This document shows, one piece after another, positions 49,901-63,650 of a DNA stretch of 64,000 bases. Below the pieces are notes generated by a model, which saw only the letters and a program-made list of their open reading frames with translations, was not told the DNA's origin and did no database searches. Position numbers and translations under genes: made by a program. The stretch lies in assembly GCF_002443255.2 (NCBI RefSeq), contig NW_019211455.1, positions 37,229,472-37,293,471 on the forward strand, read 5' to 3'. Each line of letters opens with the position of its first letter. Position 1 is the first letter of the stretch. The DNA is from Varroa destructor. Taxonomy: Eukaryota > Arthropoda > Arachnida > Mesostigmata > Varroidae.

Positions 49901-51925
49901 TTAATTAGTGACGCACGCGTACATTAAGGTCATCGATGGGCATGCATTGCAACTAAAGTTGCAACTAATGCAGAAAATGGTACATTTGGTTGGAGTAAAT
50001 ACCATTATTTTACTATTATTATTATTATATTTTTATAGCAGGACCATTATTTTACTTACCGTTAGCATTAACATAGGCCGATAGCTCATTTTCAATGGGA
50101 TATTGTAACGGCTCGAACTGCTCTGATTCCGCGTTAAGAATATATTTTGTTTTCTATAACATATGAAAAAATAAAACGATACCAGTACAGTTACTATCAA
50201 AAAGTTTATAGGGTGAAAAGTTGCTAACTGGTCCTTGCCAAAGACTAAAAGGGTCCAATTCAACACTGAAGTGTACACTGGGCATTACATTTCAAATTCT
50301 CTTTTCGTTTTTCAATAGGATCATGTAAAGACACTCATACAGAAGTAAAATAAAACAATGTCTTCTGTATTATATAATACAATTCAACAAGTCATACAGA
50401 GAAACACATTTTCTTGTGGAATACACTTTAATACTAAACCTGAAAGATGAAGAAACGATTCTGACGATCTCTGCAAAGTGGTACGAACTCTGCGCTACCA
50501 TTATTTTCAGTTGGACGAACAAGACACGTATCGGCTGCAGCTGGACGTGCGCGCGAACAACACAAAGCTCGCCGAAAGCTTACAGACCAGTGCACTGCTA
50601 GCCATACCAAAGCCTATCGAAACACGTAATAAACACATACAGGAGATAATCCGTAATAGTTAAACCATATAAAATTACGTTTTAACGAATCCAGTTAGTA
50701 ATTACATTCACAATTTGGCTGATGCTTTCAGACCAAGCCGAAATCAATGAAGCCGCAATTACTAGCAATGGTAAATAAATCAAAGAACGACCGATCGCAC
50801 ATGGCACGGTATAGGCATTGGTACGAACGTATTACGCAAACACCTAGTGGTTATTTGCAACTAACGTACAGATAATACAAGGAAATATCATTATTATTAC
50901 TATGCACAGATGAGTACGATGTTAATGGAAATCTACCTTTTATTCCAATAACAAATGTGTAATCGAGAAAATCAGGGTTTCTTTCGAGGATGGATTAAAG
51001 CTACGGAAGGGGTTCAAGCGGTTAGTTAACAAATAGAAGTTGAAATATTGAAACAAAACAAAACATGCTTAGAAGTCCTTAGGGGCAACATCAGGCGATT
51101 TAGCAAAATGCAATTATAATCATGAAAATACTCAACTGCCTTATTACTTATTAATCAATAATCACAGATATTTAAATTAATATCGAGTACAACGCCTGCA
51201 TATAAACCAAACACTACCTGTATGACAAAGATGGCTGGCAGAGCAAGAAGACCATACTCTGATCCAGGACCAAGAACGCCTGCCCAAAGTACGTAGATAA
51301 TTCCAAACGGCCATACCTGAACCCGTGCAATAAAATAAGGTCATATTATTAGCATTAATAGTAGTGTTGAAAATAAGGTAAGCTTTGCAAGTAATGAATT
51401 TAAAAAAAAAATGTAAGATTTAAAAAACGATACGAACAATTGCCAACGATCCGTCGCGGAAGTATTATTTTTACAGAATACGTTACTGTGAATAAGATGT
51501 CAATAATAGCCTATTATATTTAATAGTGTCTTTAAGGGAAATGATAGAGGCCAGTACATGCGTGAGTATAATATGAAAAACTCATTCTAGCTCCCTTTAT
51601 TTAACGATAGTTCGGCCTTTAAGCTAGATCGAAATATTGTTTCCGAAACAAGTTCTCATACAAAGTTTTTATTACAGGTGAACTACATACAGTAGACATA
51701 TAGGAAAAAAAAACAATTACTCTTACGGAAATAATCTAAAACTTTTTTTTTAATTAAACAAGTTATATTAAAGTGGTTATGACCAAATTACGATGGTGAA
51801 CTAATTTCGAGTTAAAGAAAATGAATATTCAAACTGTTAGCATAGCCTCTTGTTACCCTTCCATCACTAAGAGGTGCACGCCACTTGAAGGTCTCTACTG
51901 TAGATACCAGATCGTCGAGCGCCAT
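45510..51925 (-). CDS. ATP13A1: P5A-type P-type ATPase (ATP13A1/Spf1 family), ER transmembrane-helix dislocase
   Basis: P5A ATPases sit in the ER membrane and use ATP to remove mistargeted or misinserted transmembrane helices. Coding exons: 51925-51857, 51316-51218, 50613-50440, 50153-50060, 49620-49496, 49098-47140, 46770-46525, 46318-46032, 45774-45510. Phases agree and give 1,105 residues (human about 1,204). The start is [11 protein letters not shown]-terminal membrane helices are in exons 2-3. TGES (actuator) is at about 291-294, PPELP (the P5A form of the M4 motif) at 429-433, DKTGT with phosphorylated D472, KGAPE (nucleotide binding) at 589-593 and GDGTND (hinge) at 784-789. The C-terminal membrane region contains [11 protein letters not shown] and NKPLLYALL. 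Exon 9 also holds a strong GTGAGT donor at 45513 that could splice to 45362-45287 and replace the last residues with a 23-residue basic tail. The last three exons are duplicated on the plus strand at 34949-36209. Confidence 0.96.
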
Positions 51926-52449
51926 CTCCAAAGTTCTATAAAATAAAAAAAAAAAACAAATATTAAGATGCATAGAGCCTAGAGAAATCCACTTAAGTTC
52001 TACAAAAAACATTAGTGTTATTATAAAAAATGTATAATCAAACAACTTTATTCTAGATGAACCCAAATCGTACCATTAGTAGGGCCTTAAACACATTACT
52101 AGTGGATTTCAGAGGTATTATACTACCATATTGTGACCATGACAAATTCGATTAATAAGGAAAGAGGTAATTATTTAGATTGAGATGCATACCCTTTGCT
52201 TAAGTAGTCATTGAAAGTTGTAAACGTAAACCGAAGCAATGTAAATATTTGTTAAAAATAGACGACAAAGCTAAAAAGATCCTTATAATATACCAAATAA
52301 GTTTGTGGACTCGATAATCTCAATAATAATCTCAGATAATCAGTTAAATAGATTTTGATAATGTTAAGGTTTGGCTTAAAGATGACAATTAGCATTAAAA
52401 ACCCCACGCTGCCCGACTAAGCACGGTTTAACATTTAAAACTATAAAAA
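51926..52449. other. ATP13A1 5' flank
   Basis: An acceptor-like TTTTATAG at about 51940, 9 bases before the ATG, suggests the start codon lies in a second exon with an upstream noncoding exon. The rest is AT-rich and I could not place a promoter or transcription start. Confidence 0.45.
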
Positions 52450-52569
52450 ATGTGCCGAGTACCTGGGATGAGGTGGTTTGCATCACGCGTTCCCTTTTTC
52501 AATAGCTATGGAGAACATTCATCGTTATCATTATCACGTACATCGAGTGATAACAGCCACTGGGTCCCG
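52450..52569 (+). CDS. Candidate first exon, head-to-head with ATP13A1
   Basis: An ATG at 52450 opens 40 codons (starting MCRVPGMRWF, then a serine-rich run) that end at a consensus donor, CCCG|GTAAGTGCTG. It faces away from ATP13A1, whose start is about 520 bases to the left, so the two could share a promoter region. No downstream exon was identified; an AGAAGG|GTAAGTAAAG site near 52963 is another possible donor on the same strand. No family is recognised. Confidence 0.25.
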
Positions 52570-54521
52570 GTAAGTGCTGATAAAACGTGCCAAGGGCACT
52601 CGTCCACCGACCAAATTGTCCATTCTGACATTCACGGTGCACGACAAAATATCTCCATTCACTATGATACATAGGAAGAAATGTTTTAAACCGGGTGGTT
52701 GTCGCTCTTGCGTTTTATTTTTTTGCCAAGTGTGACGCACAATTCAGATCGTCCAGGAATGTAAAAAAACTAGTGGAAGTCTCAAAAAGTTGATACGGCT
52801 TAATTGCGATGGTGCCTCATTGCGTCGGATGCAGGGACTTTTTCGAGAATTTAGTGGATAATTTAGCAGTTTTAGATAGCGGAAACCTTGACAAGCAAGT
52901 AAATTATTAAAATGAACGACTCAGAGCTTTGACAGTGCAAAGCGAAACGTTCGAAGTCAGAAGGGTAAGTAAAGGTAAATGATCTATGGAAAGCTAAATC
53001 GTTAACAGAAACAACGTCTTGCAATCATGGCGCGAAATATTTTCAGTAGAACGACCGATGGCCACTTGGCTGGCACGAAATCTTGGGTATTTGTGAAAAA
53101 ACCAAAAAGACTGCTAAAATACAAAATGCTGTAGAGAAACCAATCAACTGTTCGTTCACAGCTTGCTCTAGTGAAAATATTTCTAGCTTCAACTGTGAAA
53201 CATGTTCGTTATTATTTGCTATCTCCGAAACACTTCGATTCAGCTTCTAATTATTTGTACGAACCGAAACATTTCGTTTTATGCTGTCGAAACGTGGAAA
53301 TGATCAATGGTTTGTCAAGTTTTCCATTGTCTTAAATTGCTGAATGACTAACCACATCGTCAGAAATAATCACCTCACAATAAACGCAATCACTTGTTTG
53401 TCCACAGCATTGACCTCTCAAAATTTCCATTGCTTCTTTTGCTATTAGGACTGCGCGTTACACTGAGCGAACGATAGAAAATGCATTACCCAGCTGGTTT
53501 ATATGTAATCACGAGACACCTTTGCCAATGTATTACAGCGATAGGTTTGTTGTATCATCAGAATGTAAAATCCTTCGTAAAACCTTCGTCGGTGGGCGAC
53601 TATTTTGGCACGCTTTTAGCATTAATTCTAAGTTTACTGATCTATGTTAAATGCGACAATTCAATTTACGAACCTATAAAATGCAGTAACTGCTTATGTG
53701 ACAAATATAGTTTAATAAATTATTTATTACTGTATCACCGGGACCAAGTTGTCTAAAGCGACAAGCTGGCTGAAGATTTTTGAAACAGTAGTTTGATTTA
53801 GAATGAAAATGAACGGTATATGCGCAACATGTGTCACGCGTTGTAGTTCTTGAGTGGTCACATTCGCTATAAAAAATAACTAATAAAGAACCTCCCTAAT
53901 ATGATATCACACGAAGAACAATTAAACCGGCGTGCTACTTGAATAAACATACAGAGTTTGCCGATTTGAGGTCACTGCTTATGTTAATAGGATCAAGCAA
54001 AGATATTTCTGCGCGCAACATAATCAGCGAATACAATTGCTTCGTGACCATCAGCATTGACGTGTCACCTTTGCCAAGTACAGATATTCCATGTCTAATA
54101 ATCGTTTCTCATTAATTTTTAATATATTGCATTTTAGCTTTTTTTATGTCTTATAATATATATGAATAAACAGAATCATCTAAAATGTAATTAGAACATC
54201 GATAGGCCCCAATAAAATGTGTGCTATAATAAGTTGTAAATAGTCGTGCGTACGCAAAGTTAATCAATTCCTCGGAATACTAATACTGTTATTCACGTTA
54301 TTAGCACATCATGTTAATGATACGTGGCCTTTTAAATTCATGACAATCGACTTCTACAACGTGAGGAATCATCTGAAAGTGGTTTTTCAATATGAAAAAA
54401 GGAAGACAACTTTTCTGTTTTAACAGCATCTGTTTAGTCACAAGAGCTAATTGGTGAAAACACTGCGGCACGTATAGCTGCTTCATTTGTGTAAATATAA
54501 CACGCTCGACGGTAGTAGTCT
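52570..54521. other. Intergenic, unassigned
   Basis: No recognised gene. A 91-codon plus-strand ATG frame (53481-53756) has one hydrophobic stretch (FGTLLALILSLLIYV) and several cysteines but no supporting splice or family evidence. The remainder is AT-rich. Confidence 0.5.
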
Positions 54522-55175
54522 GTGACAAAGCACGAGAAAAGCGGAAAACCTAGATATATTTACTTACAAATATTAAAGCGCACGATTGCCACCCTTAACT
54601 GGAACACCACGCTTCAATCAGCGCAGTTGCACGTCTCCTGCAATGGTCGAGAGTTTTATTGCACTATATCCCCTACAAATTTAGATTTTCCCTATGATCT
54701 GTCAACAGAAACACTACTTTTGACAATCCGACCGAGTATAGCACACCGCTGTACGAATCGACTGTCGACTTAGCCCTGCCGACAGAAAACCGCTAGCCGC
54801 GGAGGTGAAGCGGTCGCAAATTGGAATCAACAAAATTCGCCACCAACTAGATCTTCAGTATAACAAAAGTATTATTTGGATTGATTCCTCTGCGAGTTGG
54901 AAAGGAAACCTGTTCGAGTAAATAATACGCTTGAGGATGTGATTCTATGTATCTTAGCAGACGATTTTTTTAAAACAACGCGCGGAACTGCTGCTACCAT
55001 TCATGCAGATCATCGCATGAAAAAATTTGATATAGCCAATTTTCCGCTGAAAAGTTCTTCCTTATCATTTACATTTATCGAGGTTCTTACCACGGACGAA
55101 GATGACTTCCGTGTAGAAATAAAAGTTACGCCGCGAAGAGAATTAGTAAGGAGCCGACTCGGTCCGTGTTTGTAA
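54522..55175 (+). pseudogene. Two same-frame coding-like blocks, unrecognised
   Basis: Blocks 54522-54773 and 54897-55175 lie in the same plus-strand frame with in-frame stops only in the about 120 bases between them. Their composition is coding-like; the second ends in an acidic then basic segment (TDEDDFRVEIKVTPRREL). They may be one decayed frame or two exons around a tiny intron. Neither begins with an ATG. No domain is recognisable; a mobile-element origin is possible. Confidence 0.3.
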
Positions 55176-57665
55176 CCTTAGATTATCTCAGGCCATACGG
55201 AATAAAAATGTTTATTTTTGCTGTGCGCATCATGGAAAGTTACTGAAAATAGGTTATCTCATTTTAATGGTACGTCTATTAGACACTACTATTATACAAT
55301 ACGCAAGTCAGATCGCATAGAAAACTCTGTTATTATCAGGTGTGTTGTGCGCTCATCGTTACTGCATTTTCGTCTTTACTACTGTGAGGTTAGGTATGCT
55401 AACGCCATAAATACAACAAAGCAACCTTGGAATGTTTATAGGTACATCCTGCCTCTCAAATATAAGCTATAACGACAAAGAAGTATATAAAACGACACTT
55501 TCGGGGACAAGTTAGTCTTGGAATTGTTGATTAGCAAGCAAGTGATTTAAGTGGTGAATAAGCAGCGCCTCTGATAAAGATATTTTTACGTTCCAATTTT
55601 AACTTTCTTGGTGCTTGTTAGGTAATCCCATTATTATTATGCTTTTATTATAGTTTTTAAGCTTATTTGAAATAAAAACGATTTGCATTATATTGTCCGA
55701 TGAAAACTGAGTAGCAGTGAGTTATCACAAGTGCGGAATCTAATTGGAAAAACTTGCACGCCATGGCGTGACAATTGCCTAAAATTGGGTAATCCTGCTG
55801 AAGGAAATTTGAACAGTTTAGGCAAATGTAGTGCGTAGAATATAAAGTAGCCACCACAGTGATCGATAGAAAACGTAGAGTGAGAATTTTTTATTTATGT
55901 AGGGTGTCAGAAAGAGCACCCCTATCATTGAACGGACAGCGTAAGCTTTTTAATTATCCAGTATAATTACTATTTTACTATAATTATAATACCATTCTTG
56001 CCATAATAGCATTCCCATCTGGACTAGCCTCATCATAAATAGCATGTCGTACGTACATCTATCCCACCTGTTATCAATACTCATTTGTACAATACAAATA
56101 AGGGTTCCGCGTTTTATGTATGGTAGTGCCGTGAGGCATCGCTTCAAACTAATATACAAATGCATTAAGCTATTCAAACAGTGGCGGTTTTTCTTACGCC
56201 TAACGAAGAACTCAATGATGTACTCGAATTTCAGCGACAAATTTATTTATTATATGTTCGCTGTCGTTCTGTGCGTTCTTCTCATATCTCTTAACCAATT
56301 TATTTAGAAATTTTCAGGTGTCGAAAGATTAATTCACGTGTTCTTCAGATTATTTTTGTCGTCAAATGTATTGCTGTAAATTTCATCCAGTAGTGATCAG
56401 AAAAAATAGTAATTATCTCGGCGTGAAACCTGAAGTATACGATGGGTGCGAAAAACACTCACTCAAGCTTCTGCAGGACTCTGTTCGACGGGCCTTGCCA
56501 CGAGTGGCTTACCAACAGAGTTAAGAAGGGTGACCTTACCTTGGATCCCTCGGGTTTTCTCTGTCTGATATCCTTGTTAATTCGATGCAACCGGGCCACA
56601 TGCAGATCTGTATTTGCCATTTAGTTTTTCTAAAACATTGCGCAATATATGAGGTTTGTTTAGCTCACCAAACACCTCGGCTTGGATGGAGACTTGATTT
56701 AGTTCTGGGCTCGGACGTATCGACGTAAGAGGAAGAGTGCTCTTGAGTGATATGTAGGTGAAAACAAACAAGGGGATATAGGAGAATTACCTAAGCATTT
56801 GATAGTACGATTGAAGAAGAAAACCCAGACGTATAAAGTACTGCTTGTATTTTCCAGTCTAGGCCAGCAGTGATACAATTGCAGTAAAATACCTCAATCA
56901 TGGACTGCGGTAAGTAAGGTGCTGAGTATGTATTATAAGACTCGACGCTGTACACAGCGGTAACAGGGAATAAAATAAACTGTCGTTGGCCTTGTTTAAG
57001 TATACCGCCCGAAACGCTGATAGGTTAGCAGTATTCCTACAACTCGCTTTTGTGTATGATATGACGCCGTAACACTATTGGTTTGTATAAGACGATGACT
57101 AAGCATAGAAGCAATATGCGCATCGAAGGCCATGGTCACGGCTGTTGCTATAAAAAAAAAGCAGTCACTGAAAACAGATTAAAAGTTTTTTCGTTTAAAG
57201 GTTACACCGAGTGCCATAGACGGAGCATTATTTCTGCTTATTGTCGATAACATACGACGTTACACTTGTTAGCTTGTAACAGCTTAAAGTATCTTGAGTA
57301 ATCTTGAGACTTTAACTGATTACGCTTGTAGATGATTATTAGCGATGCGTGCTATCAAAGTTCGATCACTCTAGATAGGTAAATAACGGCATATTCGGAT
57401 ACAAATAATTATACTACTAGATGGAAGTAAATAAATAAATGCTAATTTAAAAGCAGGATCTCTGCTCGCAGCTTTATTTTTTCTGTGAGTAACGTGCACG
57501 TACATACGTGTTTCTCTAGGTTAGTGTGCGTGTGATGAAGTACCTCTAATGCTACGGCGCCACCTAGCGGTGGGGTTCAAGGACATGCTCTTCGACAGTA
57601 CACAACAGAACACTCTTCAGATCGTACGAAGTAAAATTACTTGATTGTATTTTATTGTGAATATT
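55176..57665. other. Intergenic, nothing recognised
   Basis: AT-rich sequence with short overlapping frames on both strands (for example around 55950-56307 and 56442-56771) and no family matches. A CTCF-like motif lies at 57556-57573. Confidence 0.5.
57556..57573. promoter_or_regulatory. CTCF-like binding motif
   Basis: GGCGCCACCTAGCGGTGG, read on the minus strand as CCACCGCTAGGTGGCGCC, fits the conserved CTCF core (CCA...C/TAGGTGGCGC). CTCF is present in arthropods, but one sequence match is not proof of binding. Confidence 0.3.
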
Positions 57666-57899
57666 CTAATCGCAACTCCAAACTATAGAAAGCATTCGTT
57701 TTGAAATTGATGAGATGGTCTTCTTAACAATGACGTTCTTCACATCAGAGTTATGACGAAATATCTCAGTCATCGAAAGAAATTTAGCTCGTCCCATTTG
57801 AGACTGAGCAATGAATGGCGCTAAGGAATCTCTGTTTTCTAAAATAACTTCCCGAACATTTGTAGACGACTCGCGTGGTTTACACAGAAATTCATCCAT
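57666..57899 (-). CDS. Unrecognised 77-residue ATG frame
   Basis: An ATG at 57899 opens 77 codons on the minus strand (MDEFLCKPRESS at the N-terminus, polar and charged throughout). No membrane helix, signal peptide or known motif is visible. It could be a small exon or chance. Confidence 0.2.
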   Translation of the reverse strand: MDEFLCKPRESSTNVREVILENRDSLAPFIAQSQMGRAKFLSMTEIFRHNSDVKNVIVKKTISSISKRMLSIVWSCD

Positions 57900-60800
57900 C
57901 CACAGGACCGCTCAAAACTAGTGCAACACCTCGCTAGTTGTGAGCTTATTTATATTATAATAATTGAAATAAAGGCCGGCCACCGATTCAACCCTGAGAA
58001 CTGTAATATAATTAACGGCAAGAAGCACCGAACCTTGGATAATGCGATTATAGGCAAAGACTTCTGTGATGACGTGCCGTTGCTTATCAGGTTACTTTTT
58101 TATCAATGGCATGGGAATGTCAAGATTCCGCAAACTTTCGAAATTAACCTGTTTTGATCTCTTTCTTACAATTGCGTTGATAGAATAATAATGACACTCA
58201 GGGGCTGCTGGACTTTATCTAAAACTCACTGAGCGAAAACATGGTTCGTATCATATTCGTACCGCAAGTACACAAGTTCATTATTAGAAAATGGAAATGA
58301 AGGTCATATATAAGTGAGTGTTGCACATAAATTACGTGCCTATAACAAAGAAAACTATTAACACACAAACAAGCGAAGTGTAAAAGATTCAATTAAATGT
58401 AGGCGCCAGTCATCTTCAAGGAAATACTCCGTTATTTTCCATTTGAATTCTTTAAAAGCAAGGAATAATGCTTGCTTTGGATTAAGATGTCAATTGTAAA
58501 CGATTCAGGTTTGAAAATTAGGGCTTTGTTGCAATAACTGGTTCCAAGAATTAGATTAACCTAGAGCGAATCTTATCTAAAGACCTAGAGAGTAATTCGA
58601 CGATGTCCGTAAACTGGATGACGATTATAGAAGGATTGAAATGTTATTAGGTTAGCAATATATTATGATCCTGGCTGACTTCGGACTTAAATACCCATTG
58701 AACCACGCACTACTAGCGGAGGAAATTACGCTTGTAAATACTCCACTTTTCTGGAAATTTGTGAGTAAAAACCGGTCTAATTACTCCAGGAGAAATGAGT
58801 TCAGAATGGAAAACATCTTTGTCTCGAAAATGAACGTTAATGGTCGATTTTTATTGTTTTCTTTAAAAGTTGTTTTTCCTCGAAAGCCATACTACTGTAG
58901 AAAAAAATAAGTAAAACATTAGGCAAAGAGGTATCAAGTGAAAACACAGTATGCGTATGATACAAACGTTTTAAGAATGGAGATTGAAGTATTAGAGGCT
59001 AGCGGAGAGCTGACCAGATTTTAAGACACGAAACGTATTGTTACAGTCAAACAGGTTTTCCACGGAAGCAAAACTTGTAGTCAGGGGCTACGTCGGCCAA
59101 AACTAGAGTTTGATAATATAACGTGTTACAGAACTATAGTCTAAGTACTGAAAATGCCAGAACTGAATAAAAATGTGTTTTCAGGAAATTGACCCCAAGT
59201 CAGTTGAAAATGCGTGTGGTGTATTCCACGTCCAATTTGCAAGATTTTATTCAACAAGAGAGCCGCCGGGAGCACACTGTCGCCTTAAATGAGGCAGGAT
59301 TCAATTTCTAGCATTAAATACAGAAAAATTAGGTATGAGAGGGCTGTCATCCTGTAGAGAAATCAAGTTATGGGGTAATGACGAATGGGGGCGAGTGTAA
59401 GATGATCGTAGTTTTTGCCATGAAAATTGGAAGCATCTGCTGTAATAAAACAATTGGCGTAATGGGATGGATGTAGCTCGTAGATGGTACTCGGAAGACT
59501 CATGGACCGTTGGAACGACAGTCGGAAGTATGTCGTTTGGTTACTTACTGAGAACGTCAAATCCTATCGTCACGCCTCAATTATTTCATGGATTGAGCAA
59601 AGGAATATCCAATGTTGGCTTCAAGCCGCTCACTCCCCGATGCACGTCCGTGTGATTACGGGGCTTTCCATACCCTAGAGAGGGCAACTGGTAGGCAAGC
59701 TTATTCCACCATCGATTTATTTCGAGAAGCCATAGGGGAGAAATTACCAATGGGAACGTAAATAGTAGGTACAAGGCTGCCCCAAAGCTACCACAGCGCT
59801 TGAAAAATATCTGCGACACATATTAAAAATTATCGTTCTAGCCCAACTAGTTCGAAAGTTATTTAATTTCAAAGTCTGTTGGACTCGCTTGTAACAACCA
59901 AACACGTAGGTAATATCCAATATAGCGTGTCGTAGGCGAAATACCTGAATGAAAAAGTGCGCGACATCTCTGAGGAAGAGAACCATTTTAAAAACCGGTA
60001 ATCACCTAATTACGCAACTATTACCTACATCCCATGCTACAATACTGCGGTGCGATCGAACAGAGGAAAAGACGCAAGTGATAAGGATAATAGCGTAAAT
60101 ATTGAGCTACAAGGCTTATTAATGATGAAGTCATACATGAAACTACGTATATAATATAGTTCAAGATACGTATGTTTCGTCTGCAGTTCTAATTTTAACG
60201 GTCGAGCTTAGCGAGAACAGAAATTATAAGAACTCTTGTTCATAAGGAAATCCGAAAAGTGACAGTTTCAACATATTAAATTATTCTAAATATAATTTTT
60301 TCAGAAAAAATAATGCATTGCGGTACATACGTAGAGTTGCGCCTAAGTGACTATTCGCCAAATCCATATATATCATTTAGGACACCCATCGGATCAATTA
60401 GCAAGCGCGCATCAAAATAGAATGTAATTAATCACATATTATAATCAAAATAACAGTATGAGGACAATACAATTACAATGAACTTTTTTTGAATGAAGTG
60501 TCATTTATTCAAGGGTAAGCGTTCTACCGGTAACTTCGCTTCATCTCTACGCACCTACTTTAAAAAAGCCCTTAGAAACACGAGGTATAATAGTAATATA
60601 AGGAAAAAGAAATGCAAACTCAATAGGATTAATCTGTTACAACCGAACCTAGTGGACCTTAAAATTTAATAGCCTTTGAAATATCTGAGTTAAAATGATG
60701 ATTTTTAATTGGTGTTATAAGTACCCTTCTCAGACCCGTTCCAGTGCTTTGGGAGCTTCTGAATAGCCGTATACCTACCAATTCGCGTTGCTATAAGTAA

Positions 60801-63650
60801 CTGCTCTAGCTATGACTCCTTAAAGTATATCCATAGTGGTATACGCCTGCTCACCAGGTAACCTTTTTTAGAGCATGTAAAGACGTTTAGCCACACACAC
60901 TAAGGGTTGAAGCCAACGTTGAGCATTAGAAAGTAAGGTATGGCGATGTCGTCTGGTAACCAGATTGCGCACTTTCGAGTGCAGTGCCAACAGCTTATAA
61001 GCCTTTTAAGGAACTTCAGATAGCGGACTGCATGAATTATTTCATTTTTGGTGAGTATCTTATCATAATGTATGCTCTGATGTTGGGTGCAAATACTACC
61101 ATCGGTTTACATCCGAACCTGCTGAAGACAGCCGCCAATTTCTTTCCAGGGGGACCTTATTCTTTCGCCTAGCTCTTCCTTGGCTGCTGGTAGCGATCGA
61201 ATCATGCCTCACCCATTAAAATCCCGAAAATTGCACGTGTTTAAAAAAGATAAAATGATTCTATCAATAAAATATGATACACAGCATGCATTTCCAGTTA
61301 GCCCAGAGTCAATTGACGCGGGCCCATTTTTTACTTAATTTCCGTATATTTAGTATTTAGGATATAATTTTGTAAAACGTTACATATGTTACAAAATTAT
61401 ACTCCCCAATACCATGTCAATTTTGGCCAACAGAGCTTTTAGAGTGCTAGATCCATTTACTAAAAAGCCACCTTGATTGCGACAATGTACCCTTGTCCTT
61501 CGAGTCCTAACAACTGGTCGACTTTTCGCTGGTTTTTAGCATTCCAATCTCCTTTCTTGAGACGTTTGCACCACTCATGTACTATGCTTTGGCTCCAGGC
61601 CTATTTGACTAATATTCTAATCAATCTTCAATGAATTTCCGCAGAACTGTGACTTTCGAGGAATAAAAAAATTGAGTACTGAACATTGATTTTTGAAACT
61701 GAATGATGCTTTTCCTTCTGAATTTGTTTTTCATAGAGTAAACTTAATTAGGCTTTTCTCGTAAGTTTTTAGAGCAGTGAAGTATTTGTCGCTAATTTAA
61801 TCTGCTAGTGGCACGTAGCTCAAAGTTATTCATTTTCAAAGTCTATCAGGTTCGCTTGTATTTGATGGAATTTGATAAACTACTTTTTTGGGCGTGTAGA
61901 CGGAATCAAGACGAAACGTCTTCAAGCTACGCGATGTCAGTATCACACCATTTGGACATAGTAGCTGAATCACAACGATTAGTCAAAATTTAATATAACA
62001 CATAACTTTTAACGGTTTTAAAGGACCAGATAAATATCAAATCTATCCTAGACAGCTAGCGCCCTTTTCCTCGCAATTATTAGTTATTATTAGGGATTTT
62101 CATCTACTTTTACATAACAAAAGAAAGATAGAACCTAGGTATGAGGCAAGTAACAAGAAGAAATACGTCGAGTCACAGAATTCAAGTTAGCGGCCCCCAG
62201 CTTTTCACATCGGGGGGTCTGTAGAAAAAGAACCTGAACATTGAGATCGGAAATGAGAAATTCAATAGCCCCGATACGTAATTAACACAGGTATTAATCA
62301 GAGTGTTTGATGCATAGAAAAAAAGACGTGAATACAGTTGGCGTAATAAAACGAGCAGTTAGAATTTGTTGCGTCACAAGCATTTCTTGGTAACGACAAT
62401 TGTAAGGGGAAACTAGCAAAACTTCTACTTTATCGGCTTTTAAAAGGCATACCTTCGGCAGAAATGCTGGCTCAGTTTGGAATGTGGAAGCCCAAGGTAT
62501 TTTGACGTTTGCTTGTTACCCACTGATTATTATACAGTCATCATTGTACCGTACATAAATCGCTTATATTTTGAACAAACGTTACGCAGTTAATTTTGTT
62601 TAGAGGGGCGTTTCTTGTTGCAACATGAAGCTTTAGGTTGTTTTCTGAACTAGGGGTGACAAAGATTACTTTCATTTAACTATGTGTCCCTGTGGTGAAG
62701 CTTCAGTTCAGTCAAGCCTCGAATGTCCATGCCATAATTTCTTGATTATTACCCGCCCAAAAAGCGAGACTAATATAAGAGAGTCTATAGCCGAGAATAA
62801 CCGGTTACCCTACGTTTTTTTGTGTGTCTTGGTTGTATTATGATGTTTCTTCAAATATTGTACGACATAACATCCTAAAGATACGTTGAATTAGCGAACG
62901 ATATTGAAAGCAGTTGTTCTTAATGTTAAATCAAGAGCTTCGTGAAGCAAACCTCCGCTTGCTTTGCAGTAATAATTGAAGTAACAGGATACTATTGAAG
63001 TCCATTGAAGGTCACCATCGGCAGGATCTGCTGGCACACTTTTTCCTGAGTTCCGAGTTGGTGTCTTTCTATTTTTTTTAATTCGTTTTTTACACGAATA
63101 GGACCCTGCTCCTATCGGGCCCTAACATGAATAAAGGGGCTGTGTTCCCTCTAGAAAACATGATAACTATTTTAGATTAAGCGTGGCTACTGAAGGCTGC
63201 ATGCATATACAAAAACGTACTAGGCTGTGCTGAGAGCAAAAACAGTTTTATTTATAATTTGTCTGTTTTTTTTTGCTTTAAATAAGGGTAGATGTTACGT
63301 GTCTCCATTATGTATCTTAGTTGTGTTTCATTTTACCTTTCACCTACAACCATAGAGGGTGCTGCCATATATTTGCGGTGCCTGAATGTTGATTCTTGTT
63401 AAAGTGACTCTGCCTTCCTAGAGGGAAAACTCCACAACACCTAAAGATGGCGCTACGAAGTCATTACTGAAACCTCAAAACCATAGTAACTCGACCCTCG
63501 TAAAGCAGTAATAGTACCAGAAGAGTACATGATGCCTATTTGAGTGGTGCTGTTTTTTTTTTAATAGGACCACTTCCATAGGCTGTCGATAGCTGTTTCG
63601 ATCTGTGGGTCGATGGGACATACTGGATCCACGGATATTTATTACTTCCA
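57900..63650. other. Gene-poor stretch
   Basis: No recognisable coding sequence. Frames of 60-80 codons near 57921-58157, 58665-58910, 59467-59986 and 60984-61172 overlap on both strands or lack support. A TGGCGCTA sequence at 63449-63456 resembles the CTCF core end. Confidence 0.5.

Noticed and set aside
50416..50663. Plus-strand frames that look coding (acidic, then LQLDVRANN)
   Set aside because: The minus strand here encodes ATP13A1 exon 3 (HWSV...[11 protein letters not shown]), which aligns with the family and has correct splice sites and phase.
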